A program made the translations under genes and the position numbers. A stretch of DNA of 29,820 nucleotides from CAYVHB01 sp964450865 (lineage in GTDB: Bacteria > Bacillota > Clostridia > Saccharofermentanales > UBA5734). How positions within the stretch are numbered: position 1 is the first letter of the stretch; every line of letters begins with the position of its first letter. The stretch spans positions 1 through 29,820 of the forward strand of contig CAYVHB010000036.1 in the NCBI GenBank assembly GCA_964450865.1, read 5' to 3'. Below, one piece after another: positions 16,311 through 24,587 of the stretch. A model generated the notes under the pieces. It ran no database searches and was not told where the DNA came from. It saw only the letters and a program-made list of their open reading frames with translations.

Positions 16311-17153
16311 ATGCTTCATATTGGTTGTCATCTTTCAATCGCCAGGGGCTATGCGCATATGGGCCGTGAAGCCCTGAGTATCGCTGCCAATACCTTCCAG
16401 TTCTTTACCCGCAATCCGCGCGGCAGCCAGATGCGGGCCATCGACCTTGCAGATTTGGCAGCGCTGGCCGAGATCGTGCAGGTTAATCAGTTTGCACCGC
16501 TGCTGGGCCACGCGCCCTACACCATGAATCCTTGTGCCGCTGACCCCGGACTGCGCGAACTGGCCAGGACGATGATGACCGAGGATATTGCCCGGCTGGA
16601 ATATCTGCCAGGGCAGTATTACAATTTCCACCCTGGCAGTCATGTCGGCCAGGGCGTTGCAGCAGGTATCGACTGGATTGTCGCAATGCTCAACGCTGTC
16701 TTGCAGCCTGGTCAGGCGACGCTGGTTTTGCTGGAGACAATGGCTGGCAAGGGCAGTGAAGTGGGCAGCAACTTCGCGGAGCTGCGCGCGATAATCGACC
16801 GCGTGGATCTGGCTGATAAACTGGGTGTCTGCCTGGATACCTGCCATATTTATTCGGCCGGCTATGACATTGTCCAAGACCTGGACGGCGTCCTGGCCGA
16901 CTTTGACCGGATGATCGGCCTTGAACGCCTGAAAGCCATCCACCTGAACGATAGCCTGACCCCGTTTAACAGCCACAAGGATCGCCACGCCTGTATTGGT
17001 GAAGGTTCGATCGGACTGGCAGCCCTGACATCATTCATCAATCACCGGCAACTGCGCGACCTGCCATTTTACCTGGAAACACCCAATGAAATTCCCGGCT
17101 ATGCCGCCGAGATCTCCCTGCTGCGCGGTGCCTATACTGGCGGGAGCCGGTGA
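16311..17153 (+). CDS. nfo: Endonuclease IV (AP endonuclease)
   Basis: Metal-dependent base-excision repair enzyme of 280 residues that cuts DNA 5' of abasic sites. It has the TIM-barrel ligands of the family in order: IGCHLS at the start, GHAPYTMN near 65, NFHPGSHVGQG near 105, LETMAGKGSEVG near 140, CLDTCHIYSAGYD near 174, HLNDS near 211, DRHACIGEG near 225 and the final LETPNE near 255. The ATG at 16311 follows AAGGAG by seven bases; a longer frame from 16254 has no support. A weak promoter with TATGAT at 16213-16218 may drive it, divergent from padR. No terminator follows. Confidence 0.93.
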   Translation: MLHIGCHLSIARGYAHMGREALSIAANTFQFFTRNPRGSQMRAIDLADLAALAEIVQVNQFAPLLGHAPYTMNPCAADPGLRELARTMMTEDIARLEYLPGQYYNFHPGSHVGQGVAAGIDWIVAMLNAVLQPGQATLVLLETMAGKGSEVGSNFAELRAIIDRVDLADKLGVCLDTCHIYSAGYDIVQDLDGVLADFDRMIGLERLKAIHLNDSLTPFNSHKDRHACIGEGSIGLAALTSFINHRQLRDLPFYLETPNEIPGYAAEISLLRGAYTGGSR

Positions 17154-17202
17154 AAAGATATATAATACGAAACGTGCTTCACATCAGGCTGATCAGGCCA
17201 GG

Positions 17203-17295
17203 CTGAACGGATCTGCCTGAAAGCGGGTTTATCTGAAAACGGGCCTGCCTGAATACGGACTCTCAGAAAATATAACGGACAGAAAATATAACGGA
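17203..17295. repeat. Degenerate 16-bp tandem array, about six units
   Basis: Units start at 17203, 17217, 17233, 17249, 17264 and 17280. The last two are identical (CAGAAAATATAACGGA); the earlier ones follow the pattern CTGAAAACGGG plus five bases. The array fills much of the gap before the carboxypeptidase gene. Confidence 0.7.
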
Positions 17296-17426
17296 CAGTA
17301 ATTGGATGGTCAAAAGCCTGGGCTCTCAGGAAATATAGTGGTCAGCGAACTGATTGATCAGGTGATTGAGCGATCGGGTTTAAATAATACCGAGGTCAGG
17401 CGTGATCCGGCCATGGGGTTTAAAAG

Positions 17427-18881
17427 ATGTTGATGCGAAAGTTGAGAATCTCATTGTCGATGCTGCTGATCCTGGTGTTTGCAGTCGCCGGTCCGCTCAG
17501 CTGGCCCGGATTGGCCATGTCTGTCCAGGCTGCATCAGCGGCCGCCAGCCCGACTGCCAAACCTGCCGCACAAGTGGCGCCAGTCCTGCAATCGGAGGCG
17601 GCTGTCCTGCTCGATGCGGACAGTGGCCAGGTCCTTTTCGGCAAGAATATGGACAAGAAGATGTACCCGGCCAGTATTACGAAGATCATGACAGCCCTGC
17701 TGACCCTCGAAGCCGGTCATCTTGATGACGTCATGACAATGTCAGGCGAAGCGATCTATGCTGTGACGCGCAACTCATCCCATATCGCCCTGAATGTCGG
17801 TGAGAAAATCAGCGTCCGTGATGCCCTTTATGCGTTGTCGATTGAATCGGCCAACGATGCCGCCAACGGCCTGGCCGAACATGTCGGTGGCAGCCTGGCT
17901 GACTTCGCGACCCTGATGACTGCTCGCGCGGCAGAAGCCGGGGCCCGCCATACCCACTTCACCAATGCCAACGGCCTGCCCGACAAAGAGCATTATACAA
18001 CGGCTTATGATATGGCCATGATTACCCGGCAGGCCGTGCAGATCCCGGAATTTCTCGAGATTTTCAGTTCAACCTATCACGAAATACCGGCCACCAACAA
18101 ACAGCCGCAGACGCGCAAGCTGCACAGCGCCAACTGGTTCCTGACTGGTATCCGGCCTCTGGAAGGCGTGCTTGCCAGTAAAACCGGCTATACCAATGAC
18201 GCCAGGTATACCCTGGTTACCGTTGTACGCCGTGAGGAACGGACCCTGATTGCTGTCGTCATGAAGTCTGCCCAGCAGCGGGATAAATGGGATGACACAA
18301 CCAGGCTCATGCAGTATGGCTTTAATCAGTTTGTGCCGGTGACTATCCCTTGCAGCCAGATCACCCGCCAGGATGTAGCCTGCACGAATGAGACCGGGCA
18401 GGGCGGCACAGCAGAGCTGACCAGTACCCGGGACGTGACCTTGTTGCTGCATAAAAGTGTGCAGCCGGAGCAGGTGCAGATCGATTATGAGCTGCCGGCT
18501 GCGTTGACACCGGCCACAGTTGATCAGGTCCGGGCTGTCTTCCACGTTCCGGAGACATTTGCCAATGTCATGTATCCGACCCTGGCCAGTGTGCCGCTTG
18601 CAGTCCAGATGCATATCCAGGCGCCGACACCAGTCATCACGCAGTCGCCGGCTGGCACTGCAGCCGGCTCTGCTAATCAGCAGCCGTCTGTTCCGGATGC
18701 GGCGGTGACCAGTCGCTCCCGGGGCTTGCGCCTGCTTTCATTGATTTTCATGATCCTTGGCGCTGTGATTGTCCTCCTGGCCATCATCGTAATAGTCCTG
18801 GCCCTGCGGGCCCGCCAGCAGCGCCGGATCCGGGCCATGCGGCGTAGCCAGCTGGTGCAAAACCGCATCCGCTATCCCTGA
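17427..18881 (+). CDS. dacF: D-alanyl-D-alanine carboxypeptidase (low-molecular-weight PBP)
   Basis: Penicillin-binding protein of 484 residues that trims the terminal D-Ala from peptidoglycan stem peptides outside the membrane. After a signal segment (about 8-36) come the three active-site motifs of peptidase family S11: SxxK as S83-ITK86, SxN as S141-AN143 and KTG at 252-254. Other family landmarks are DADSGQVLFGKN near 63-74 and NANGLP near 180. The region after about 300 is the beta-rich C-terminal domain, and a C-terminal transmembrane segment (about 440-465) with a basic cytoplasmic tail anchors the protein, in place of the amphipathic helix of E. coli PBP5. A second ATG two codons later is possible. 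Subtype (DacF, DacA or DacB) is not certain. Confidence 0.9.
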   Translation: MLMRKLRISLSMLLILVFAVAGPLSWPGLAMSVQAASAAASPTAKPAAQVAPVLQSEAAVLLDADSGQVLFGKNMDKKMYPASITKIMTALLTLEAGHLDDVMTMSGEAIYAVTRNSSHIALNVGEKISVRDALYALSIESANDAANGLAEHVGGSLADFATLMTARAAEAGARHTHFTNANGLPDKEHYTTAYDMAMITRQAVQIPEFLEIFSSTYHEIPATNKQPQTRKLHSANWFLTGIRPLEGVLASKTGYTNDARYTLVTVVRREERTLIAVVMKSAQQRDKWDDTTRLMQYGFNQFVPVTIPCSQITRQDVACTNETGQGGTAELTSTRDVTLLLHKSVQPEQVQIDYELPAALTPATVDQVRAVFHVPETFANVMYPTLASVPLAVQMHIQAPTPVITQSPAGTAAGSANQQPSVPDAAVTSRSRGLRLLSLIFMILGAVIVLLAIIVIVLALRARQQRRIRAMRRSQLVQNRIRYP

Positions 18882-18952
18882 GCGATTATCACCGGAGGGC
18901 TGATCCTGCCAATTTTCGCCAACTGTCAGGCAACTGTCAGCAATGACCTGAG

Positions 18953-18983
18953 ACGGCGCCGGATACGGTGCCGTTTGCTTTTT
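18953..18983 (+). terminator. Terminator of dacF
   Basis: ACGGCGCC at 18953-18960 pairs with GGTGCCGT at 18967-18974 (one G-U pair), followed by TTGCTTTTT. Confidence 0.8.
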
Positions 18984-18984
18984 C

Positions 18985-19090
18985 AGATTAAATTTCTTAT
19001 CATGTGTGCGATACCTGATATTGTTGCGCGGTTTTATGATCCGCAGCAGCTGCAATTTCCAGATGAAATTTTTTATCATGTGTGTGATAC
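18985..19090. repeat. Pair of 30-bp repeats with internal palindromes upstream of ndh2
   Basis: Copies at 18985-19014 and 19061-19090 differ at four positions and start 76 bases apart. Each contains TATCA-TGTGTG-TGATA (19074-19089; the first copy, 18998-19013, ends CGATA). The palindrome resembles a dimeric repressor site. Confidence 0.8.
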
Positions 19091-19104
19091 TGTTACATGT
19101 GTAT

Positions 19105-19133
19105 TTGCACGAACAGGGTGTGCATGATACGAT
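19105..19133 (+). promoter_or_regulatory. Possible promoter upstream of ndh2
   Basis: TTGCAC at 19105-19110 and TACGAT at 19128-19133 are 17 bases apart. It lies just after the second operator-like repeat. Confidence 0.35.
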
Positions 19134-19260
19134 AATCGATAGCATCAAACGTTGCCGGACTGGTCGCCTGACCAGACGCTGGCAGTTAGGCTGACCGGTC
19201 GTCACAGGATTGTTGCCGGACTGGCCGCAGTTCTTTCGCCGGCTGGCTGTCAGGCTGATA

Positions 19261-19289
19261 CCCGGTCAGACTGAGGGACCGGGCTTTTT
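19261..19289 (+). terminator. Terminator or attenuator in the ndh2 leader
   Basis: CCCGGTC at 19261-19267 pairs with GACCGGG at 19277-19283, followed by CTTTTT. It lies about 100 bases before the ndh2 start and after any plausible promoter of that gene, so read-through would have to be controlled, or a short RNA ends here. Confidence 0.7.
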
Positions 19290-19390
19290 ATGGCGTAAAA
19301 GACCTGATCCGGGATCAGGAGCCGATGCGACCGATGCGGATGATGGATTCACTGTTTTAAAATTTGCACATTTCATGATGGAGGTAGTCT

Positions 19391-21319
19391 GTGGGAAAGA
19401 ACATTGTTGTACTCGGTGCCGGTTATGCCGGTGTCCTGACCGCCAAGAAACTAGCCCGGCGTTTTAAGAAACAAGCCGATGTCAAGATCACGATCATCGA
19501 CAAGAATCGCTATCACACCATGCTGACCGAACTGCACGAGGTGGCAGCGAACCGGGTCGAGGAAGACAGCATCCGGATCAGCCTGCGGCGGATTTTTGCC
19601 GGGCGCAAGGTTAATGTCGTTACAGATACAATTACGACGATTGATTACGATGCCAATAACCTGATCGGCGAGAATGCGACCTACCCTTATGATTACCTGG
19701 TCCTGGCCAGCGGTTCACAGCCAACCTTTTTTGGTATTCCCGGAGCTGCGCAGTATACATTCAAGCTCTGGTCCTATACCGATGCCATCCGCTTGCGCGC
19801 TCACATTGTTTCTACCTTTGAGAAAGCCATGAATGAGATTGATCCGGCGGAGAAGAGGCGACTGCTGACTTTCTATATATGCGGCGCTGGCTTTACTGGT
19901 GTGGAAATGGCCGGTGAACTGGCTGAATGGGTACCGCAGCTATGCGAACAATTTGAGATCGAACGTGACGAGGTTCATATCGTCGAAGTCGACATGCTCG
20001 ACCGGGTGGTTCCGGCCTTGTCGCCGCAGTTGTCGGCCAAGGCTCAGAAACGTCTGGAAAAAATGGGCGTGACCGTCCACCTGAAAACCACGATTCAGTC
20101 GATTGGCAAGGATTATATCGAAGTCAAATTCGGCGATCGTGTCGTCCGTGAGGCCGTGGAAACCGTGATCTGGACGGCCGGCACGGAGGGTGCCAACATT
20201 GCCAAGGACTCACCGGGTGCCAGGCAGGCCGGGCGTGGCCGGATTCAGGCTGATGAGTACTTGCGGGCTGAGAGCCGGCCGAATGTTTATCTGGCTGGCG
20301 ACAGCATGTTCTATATCCCGAAGGGGACCAAGACCCCGGTGCCCCAGATGGTCGAGAATTGCGAGCACTCCGCCTCGACCGTGGCCAACAATCTGGCTGT
20401 GGCCTTGACGGGCCAGGGTGAAATGAAAGCCTACGCGCCGCAGTTCCACGGCGTCATGGTCTGTATTGGCGGGCGCTATGGCCTGGCTTATGTCGGGACG
20501 GACAAGAAGAAATTTTCCCTGCCGTCGTTTCTGGCGATGTTCACTAAACATTTTATCAACATGGTCTATTTCCTGCAGGTTCTGGGCTGGAACAAGATTT
20601 TCAGCTATATGCGCCATGAGTTTTTCACTGTCCGCAATTGCCGCAGCTTCGTGGGCGGCCACTTCTCAAACCGGACTCCCAGTTTCCTGCTGGTCCCCTT
20701 GCGCCTGTACCTGGGCTTCTACTGGCTCTATGAGGCCGTGGTTAAAATCAATGAGGGCTGGATGACTGCACCCAAGCTTTTCCAGTTTTTCCGTGGCGCC
20801 GAAGAGTTCTTCAATACGATTATCAATGGACCGGCTCCGGCGGCGGAAGGAGCGGCCGATGCGGTGGCCAGTGCTTCCACGGCCGTGGTCCAGGGCTCGT
20901 TGCTGGCCAACTGGAATATTCTCGGGATTTTCCGCTTTATCCTGGTCCAGGCCTCGGATGTCGCTGTCAAGATCCAGTTCGCGCCGATGGACTGGTTTAA
21001 AAAGACGGTTATTCTCGGCTCCGGCGGGGCCATGCTGTTCTTCCAGAATATGATCGTCGTTTCAGAGGTGCTGATTGGCCTGTCCCTGCTGGGTGGCCTG
21101 TTTACGACCCTGTCATCGGCGTATTCCCTGATTCTGCTGGTGATGTTTGTGATGACGACCGGGCTTTACATGGGCTCCTGGTGGATGGTTTTCGCTGCGC
21201 TTGCCCTCCTGATTGGCGGCGGCCGGACCTTCGGCTTTGATTACTACGTCATGCCGTGGCTGAAGAAGCAGTGGCGCAAGATCAAGTGGGTCCGCAAGTC
21301 TTACCTCTACCATGACTGA
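19391..21319 (+). CDS. ndh2: Extended type II NADH dehydrogenase (FLEET-type Ndh2)
   Basis: Flavoprotein of 642 residues predicted to move electrons from NADH to a membrane quinone. Residues 1-400 are a standard NDH-2: the FAD loop VVLGAGYAGV at 6-15, the NADH loop ICGAGFTGVEMAGEL near 163-177, the FAD-contact VYLAGDSMF near 299-307 and an amphipathic membrane-binding stretch near 380-410. Ordinary NDH-2 ends about there; this protein continues from about 433 for another 210 residues with about four to five hydrophobic segments (for example PLRLYLGFYWLYEAVVKI and LILLVMFVMTTGLYMG), a DoxX-like membrane extension. Such extended Ndh2 proteins are a mark of flavin-based extracellular electron transfer loci. 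The GTG start has GGAGG six bases upstream. The stop overlaps the next gene by 8 bases. Confidence 0.88.
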   Translation: MGKNIVVLGAGYAGVLTAKKLARRFKKQADVKITIIDKNRYHTMLTELHEVAANRVEEDSIRISLRRIFAGRKVNVVTDTITTIDYDANNLIGENATYPYDYLVLASGSQPTFFGIPGAAQYTFKLWSYTDAIRLRAHIVSTFEKAMNEIDPAEKRRLLTFYICGAGFTGVEMAGELAEWVPQLCEQFEIERDEVHIVEVDMLDRVVPALSPQLSAKAQKRLEKMGVTVHLKTTIQSIGKDYIEVKFGDRVVREAVETVIWTAGTEGANIAKDSPGARQAGRGRIQADEYLRAESRPNVYLAGDSMFYIPKGTKTPVPQMVENCEHSASTVANNLAVALTGQGEMKAYAPQFHGVMVCIGGRYGLAYVGTDKKKFSLPSFLAMFTKHFINMVYFLQVLGWNKIFSYMRHEFFTVRNCRSFVGGHFSNRTPSFLLVPLRLYLGFYWLYEAVVKINEGWMTAPKLFQFFRGAEEFFNTIINGPAPAAEGAADAVASASTAVVQGSLLANWNILGIFRFILVQASDVAVKIQFAPMDWFKKTVILGSGGAMLFFQNMIVVSEVLIGLSLLGGLFTTLSSAYSLILLVMFVMTTGLYMGSWWMVFAALALLIGGGRTFGFDYYVMPWLKKQWRKIKWVRKSYLYHD

Positions 21320-22496
21320 TCCTGCACTCGTCGTGACGGCACATCCGCATGCAAAGATGCAGACGACCGGACATTTTCCTGCCGATAGTCAAATGACCGA
21401 GCAAAAGCTTGCTGATATTCACATGAATGAGAAAACATGCACTGATTTACACCTGAATCAGACGGCCCGGCCGGACATCCCCGGTTGCCCGGAGCCGTCG
21501 GCCCGGCCGGAGGTCAGTCCGGCCGGGTCATCATCGCTTGCCTACGAACAGGCTTTACCGGCCGTGCAGGTATTACTGCAGCAGACCCTCACGCATGTTG
21601 ACGTGATTCTGGCTGATGTCTGTGCCCACCTGGATCAGTCTGGGGGCAAGAATTTCCGGGCTGCGCTCTTGCTGGCTGCCGCGGCTGACGAGGCTGGCCA
21701 GGTTCCAGTCGCGGCTACCCGTGCGGCTGCGGCCCTGGAGCTTTTGCATCTGGCTACCCTGGTCCACGATGATATAATCGACGAGGCCCCGCTGCGGCGG
21801 GGCTTGCCCAGTGTGCAAAGCAAATTTGGCAAGAAAACGGCTGTCATCGGCGGTGATTACCTGTTCTGCCTGAGCTTTAACCTGATCGCCTCCATTTCAG
21901 CCGGTTACCCGGAAAAGTTCAGCGACTTCTCCCGGGCCATGACCAACGTCTGCGTCGGTGAATTGAACCAGTTCAAGCATCAGGCCGATACGGATCTTTC
22001 TGTGTACAGCCATCTGCGGATCATCGCCAACAAGACAGCGGTGCTGTTCACACTGGCCCTTTATGCCGGTGGCGTGCTGGGCGGCGACAGCGAACGCGAA
22101 GCCCGCCGGCTGGGCCGGCTGGGTTTTTATATTGGCATGCTGTTCCAGCTGGCTGATGATTGCCTGGACTACGTTTCATCCGCCCGGATGATGAAAAAGC
22201 AGGTCAATCATGACCTTGCCGAGGGCGTCATTACCTTGCCTCTTATTTTACATCTGGTCCGCCATCCGGAGCTGAAACCGCTGCTGAAAAGCCAGCTGCA
22301 GGCCGGGACTTTGTCTGCGGCGGATGTTGCGCTGCTGGCGCAGGACGTGGTCGCCCAGGGTGACGTGGACCGCGCCTGGGCTGTAGCAGAGCGCTGCTAC
22401 CAGAAAGCCACGCGCCTGCTGGCCGGGGTCAGCGGTTCGCGCCGCCGCCAGTACCTTGGCGATCTCCTCGCAAGCATCCGGATCCGCCAATACTGA
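21312..22496 (+). CDS. dmkB: Polyprenyl diphosphate synthase (DmkB-like)
   Basis: Trans-isoprenyl diphosphate synthase that builds the polyprenyl side chain of a quinone; 394 residues. Both aspartate motifs are intact: DDIID at 153-157 in LVHDDIIDEAPLRRG, and DDCLD at 282-286 in LADDCLDY. The basic GGK motif appears as GGKNFR at 111-116. The N-terminal 75 residues are not part of the family and look unstructured (Thr/His/Pro-rich, with ADIHMNEK followed by TDLHLNQT). Chain length cannot be read reliably. The ATG overlaps the ndh2 stop by 8 bases, so translation is coupled. Met38 is an alternative in-frame start. With the neighbouring prenyltransferase it should supply a dedicated (demethyl)menaquinone for Ndh2 (inference). 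Confidence 0.87.
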   Translation: MTDPALVVTAHPHAKMQTTGHFPADSQMTEQKLADIHMNEKTCTDLHLNQTARPDIPGCPEPSARPEVSPAGSSSLAYEQALPAVQVLLQQTLTHVDVILADVCAHLDQSGGKNFRAALLLAAAADEAGQVPVAATRAAAALELLHLATLVHDDIIDEAPLRRGLPSVQSKFGKKTAVIGGDYLFCLSFNLIASISAGYPEKFSDFSRAMTNVCVGELNQFKHQADTDLSVYSHLRIIANKTAVLFTLALYAGGVLGGDSEREARRLGRLGFYIGMLFQLADDCLDYVSSARMMKKQVNHDLAEGVITLPLILHLVRHPELKPLLKSQLQAGTLSAADVALLAQDVVAQGDVDRAWAVAERCYQKATRLLAGVSGSRRRQYLGDLLASIRIRQY

Positions 22497-22562
22497 CAAT
22501 TATATCCAGGTCCCCCCTGGCAGATTCCCGATGAGCCGGGTGACAGAAAGGACGGTACGCCC

Positions 22563-23600
22563 ATGCTTGTCCGTTTCCTGAGATATGTCGAAATCCAGAC
22601 TAAGCTGGCCAGCGTCCTGCCTTTTTTGCTAGGCCTGGCTTACGCCTGGCTGGTGTATGGCCGAATACAGCCGGTCAATACACTGTTGTTTTTTACGTCG
22701 ATGCTGTGTTTTGACATGGCAACGACAGCACTTAATAATTATACCGATTCCAGGACCAATGGGATCCCGTTAGGTTTTCGGCGGCCGGTCGCCCGCCTGA
22801 TCCTGCTGTTCTTGCTGGCACTGGCCACTACCCTGGGACTCTGGCTGGCCTGGCTGGCGGGCTGGATCGTCCTGGCTGCCGGTGCCCTCTGTTTTGCCGT
22901 GGGTATCCTTTACACGTTCGGCCCGGCCCCGATATCCCGCATGCCGCTGGGTGAGCTGTTTTCAGGGGTCTTCATGGGCTTCTTTATCCCATTTCTGGCA
23001 GTTCTCTGCAATTCGCCGGCCGACCCGGGCAAACTTCCGACTGCCCCGGCCCCGGTCGCGCCTGTCAGCAGCCGCTGGCACGAGCTGGCGGGCCTTTTGT
23101 CCCTGAATGGCCTGACAGAAAACCTGGATGCCAGCCACCTGCTGACGCCGGCCGGGGTTTTACTGGGATTTCGTCTTGACGCCGGGGTGCTGCATGTTGC
23201 TTTCAACATCACCGGGCTGCTGCGGCTGCTGCTGCTGACGATTGTGCCGGTTTGCACCATTGCCAATATCATGCTGGCCAACAATATCTGCGATGTCGAT
23301 CATGACCGCCTGGTCCACCGCTTTACGCTGCCTTATTACATCGGGCGTCCCTGGGCCCTGCGTCTGTTCGCGGCTTTGTATTATCTGGCTTTTGCAGCAA
23401 TCGCGGCGCTGGTCGCCTGGCAGATCCTGCCGCTTTATGGTCTGGCGGCCCTGGCTGTTGCTCCCTTGATCCAGATCAACCTGACCCGCTTCCGGCGCCA
23501 GCAGGTCAAACGGCTCACCTTTGCCCTCAGCGTGCAGAATTTCGTCTGGATCAATAGCGCTTTGATTCTGGTCACGGCCCTGGCCGCCTGGCAGCGATAG
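22563..23600 (+). CDS. menA: MenA/DmkA-type UbiA prenyltransferase
   Basis: Integral membrane prenyltransferase of 345 residues, predicted to join the polyprenyl chain to 1,4-dihydroxy-2-naphthoate. The MenA-type opening EIQTKLASVLPFLLG at 10-24 and about eight membrane segments are clear. The first Asp-rich motif is present as NNYTDSRTNG at 58-67, and the second as NNICDVDHDRLVHRFTLP near 239-256. The first motif retains Asp62 but is weaker than the usual NDxxD pattern. A long hydrophilic insert lies around residues 155-205. GAAAGGACGG precedes the ATG. It is the third gene of the ndh2 operon, and no methyltransferase (MenG) gene is in the window, which would fit demethylmenaquinone as product. 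Confidence 0.85.
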   Translation: MLVRFLRYVEIQTKLASVLPFLLGLAYAWLVYGRIQPVNTLLFFTSMLCFDMATTALNNYTDSRTNGIPLGFRRPVARLILLFLLALATTLGLWLAWLAGWIVLAAGALCFAVGILYTFGPAPISRMPLGELFSGVFMGFFIPFLAVLCNSPADPGKLPTAPAPVAPVSSRWHELAGLLSLNGLTENLDASHLLTPAGVLLGFRLDAGVLHVAFNITGLLRLLLLTIVPVCTIANIMLANNICDVDHDRLVHRFTLPYYIGRPWALRLFAALYYLAFAAIAALVAWQILPLYGLAALAVAPLIQINLTRFRRQQVKRLTFALSVQNFVWINSALILVTALAAWQR

Positions 23601-23689
23601 TTACCACCATGCGGTCCGCCGGCTCCTGGCGACCTGGCAAGCGCCGGCCTGCAGCCGCTGAAAGTCCCTGCGGGAGGTATCGTCTGGCA

Positions 23690-24136
23690 TCAGCCAGGCT
23701 CCACGCTCATCAGGCTTCCAATGTCAGAATAGGCATCGTCAGGAAACCAGGTCTGGATTTCGCGTGTGGCACTGGCCACACTGTCTGAAGCATGGACGCA
23801 ATTTTCGCGCGTGCTGCGGCCAAAGCGGCCACGAATGGTATCAGCCGGGGCCTGGGCTGGATTGGTCGGACCATTGATGGCGCGGACCTTCTCGATAGCC
23901 TGGTCACCGGCCAGAACCGCGACCACCAGCGGGCTGCGGGTAATATATCCGATGAGGCCTTCATAATACGGCCGGCCCGCATGTTCCGCGTAATGGCGTT
24001 CCGCCAGGGGCCGATCGACCTGGCGCAACTGCAGGCGGACAATTTGCAGGCCGTTTTGTTCATAGGCAGCCAGGATCGTGCCGATCAGGTGACGTTCGAC
24101 GGCATCAGGCTTGATCAAGAGCAGTGTTTGTTCCAC
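23690..24136 (-). CDS. ndk: Nucleoside diphosphate kinase
   Basis: Cytosolic enzyme of 148 residues that balances nucleoside triphosphates by a phosphohistidine ping-pong mechanism. The start TLLLIKPDAVER, the YITRSPLVVAVLAG strand, GPTNPAQAPADTIRGRFG and the catalytic RENCVHASDS with His116 are all present. The residue after the histidine is Ala rather than the common Gly. The start is GTG at 24136 with GGGAGGG seven bases upstream on the minus strand. It converges on the menA gene; the 89-base gap has a GCCGGC inverted repeat (23618-23623 and 23643-23648) without a T-run. A TGGTAGAAT extended -10 on the minus strand near 24348-24340 may be its promoter. Confidence 0.93.
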   Translation of the reverse strand: MEQTLLLIKPDAVERHLIGTILAAYEQNGLQIVRLQLRQVDRPLAERHYAEHAGRPYYEGLIGYITRSPLVVAVLAGDQAIEKVRAINGPTNPAQAPADTIRGRFGRSTRENCVHASDSVASATREIQTWFPDDAYSDIGSLMSVEPG

Positions 24137-24470
24137 GATAAGACCCTCCCGGCAGATTCTGGTTCATGCTGCAGCGTAAACGGATATTGCGTAAATGACA
24201 ACGTTTATTGGTTGTTTGATGGCGATGATATGAAGGCTGCAGCGTCATGCATAAGTGGATATGTTGCTTAAACAGTGTGAACGGTGCAGCCTGGTGATCA
24301 GCGTCGACAGCAGGGTGCGCATGATTTCACTTGCGTTTCATTCTACCAGAACTAAAAGGGACCGGACAGAGGCAACAGGCCAGCGGTCTGGTGCCGGGCC
24401 GCGGAAATGCCAGTAGCACCTGCTGGCCAGCAATTGATTTTATCGGGTTGTCAGGCTAGCCGGCTGGTGA

Positions 24471-24499
24471 TTGAAGCGCTTGTCAGCCCCTGTTATACT
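24471..24499 (+). promoter_or_regulatory. Promoter of satP
   Basis: TTGAAG at 24471-24476 and TATACT at 24494-24499 are separated by 17 bases. Confidence 0.55.
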
Positions 24500-24587
24500 G
24501 AACACAGTTCCCGGAAAACGCCCGATAACAAATAGAAGCAAGGCCCCTGATCTCCGCTCCTGTCACCGGTCTGAACATCAGTCAATC

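Larger units (their letters stand above)
18882..19390. other. Regulatory-looking gap between dacF and ndh2
   Basis: About 510 bases without a credible protein gene. In order it holds the dacF terminator (18953-18983), a pair of 30-bp repeats each containing a palindrome (18985-19014 and 19061-19090), a possible promoter (19105-19133), a repeated GTTGCCGGACTGG (near 19152 and 19211), a second terminator (19261-19289) and the ndh2 ribosome binding site. The open frame at 19006-19194 is hydrophobic but has no ribosome binding site. Confidence 0.65.

Noticed and set aside
19006..19194. Small hydrophobic frame of 62 codons upstream of ndh2
   Set aside because: No ribosome binding site; it runs through the second operator-like repeat and the candidate promoter.
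21770..21778. TGATATAAT promoter-like element inside the polyprenyl synthase gene
   Set aside because: It encodes the conserved DDIID motif and is explained by the protein sequence.
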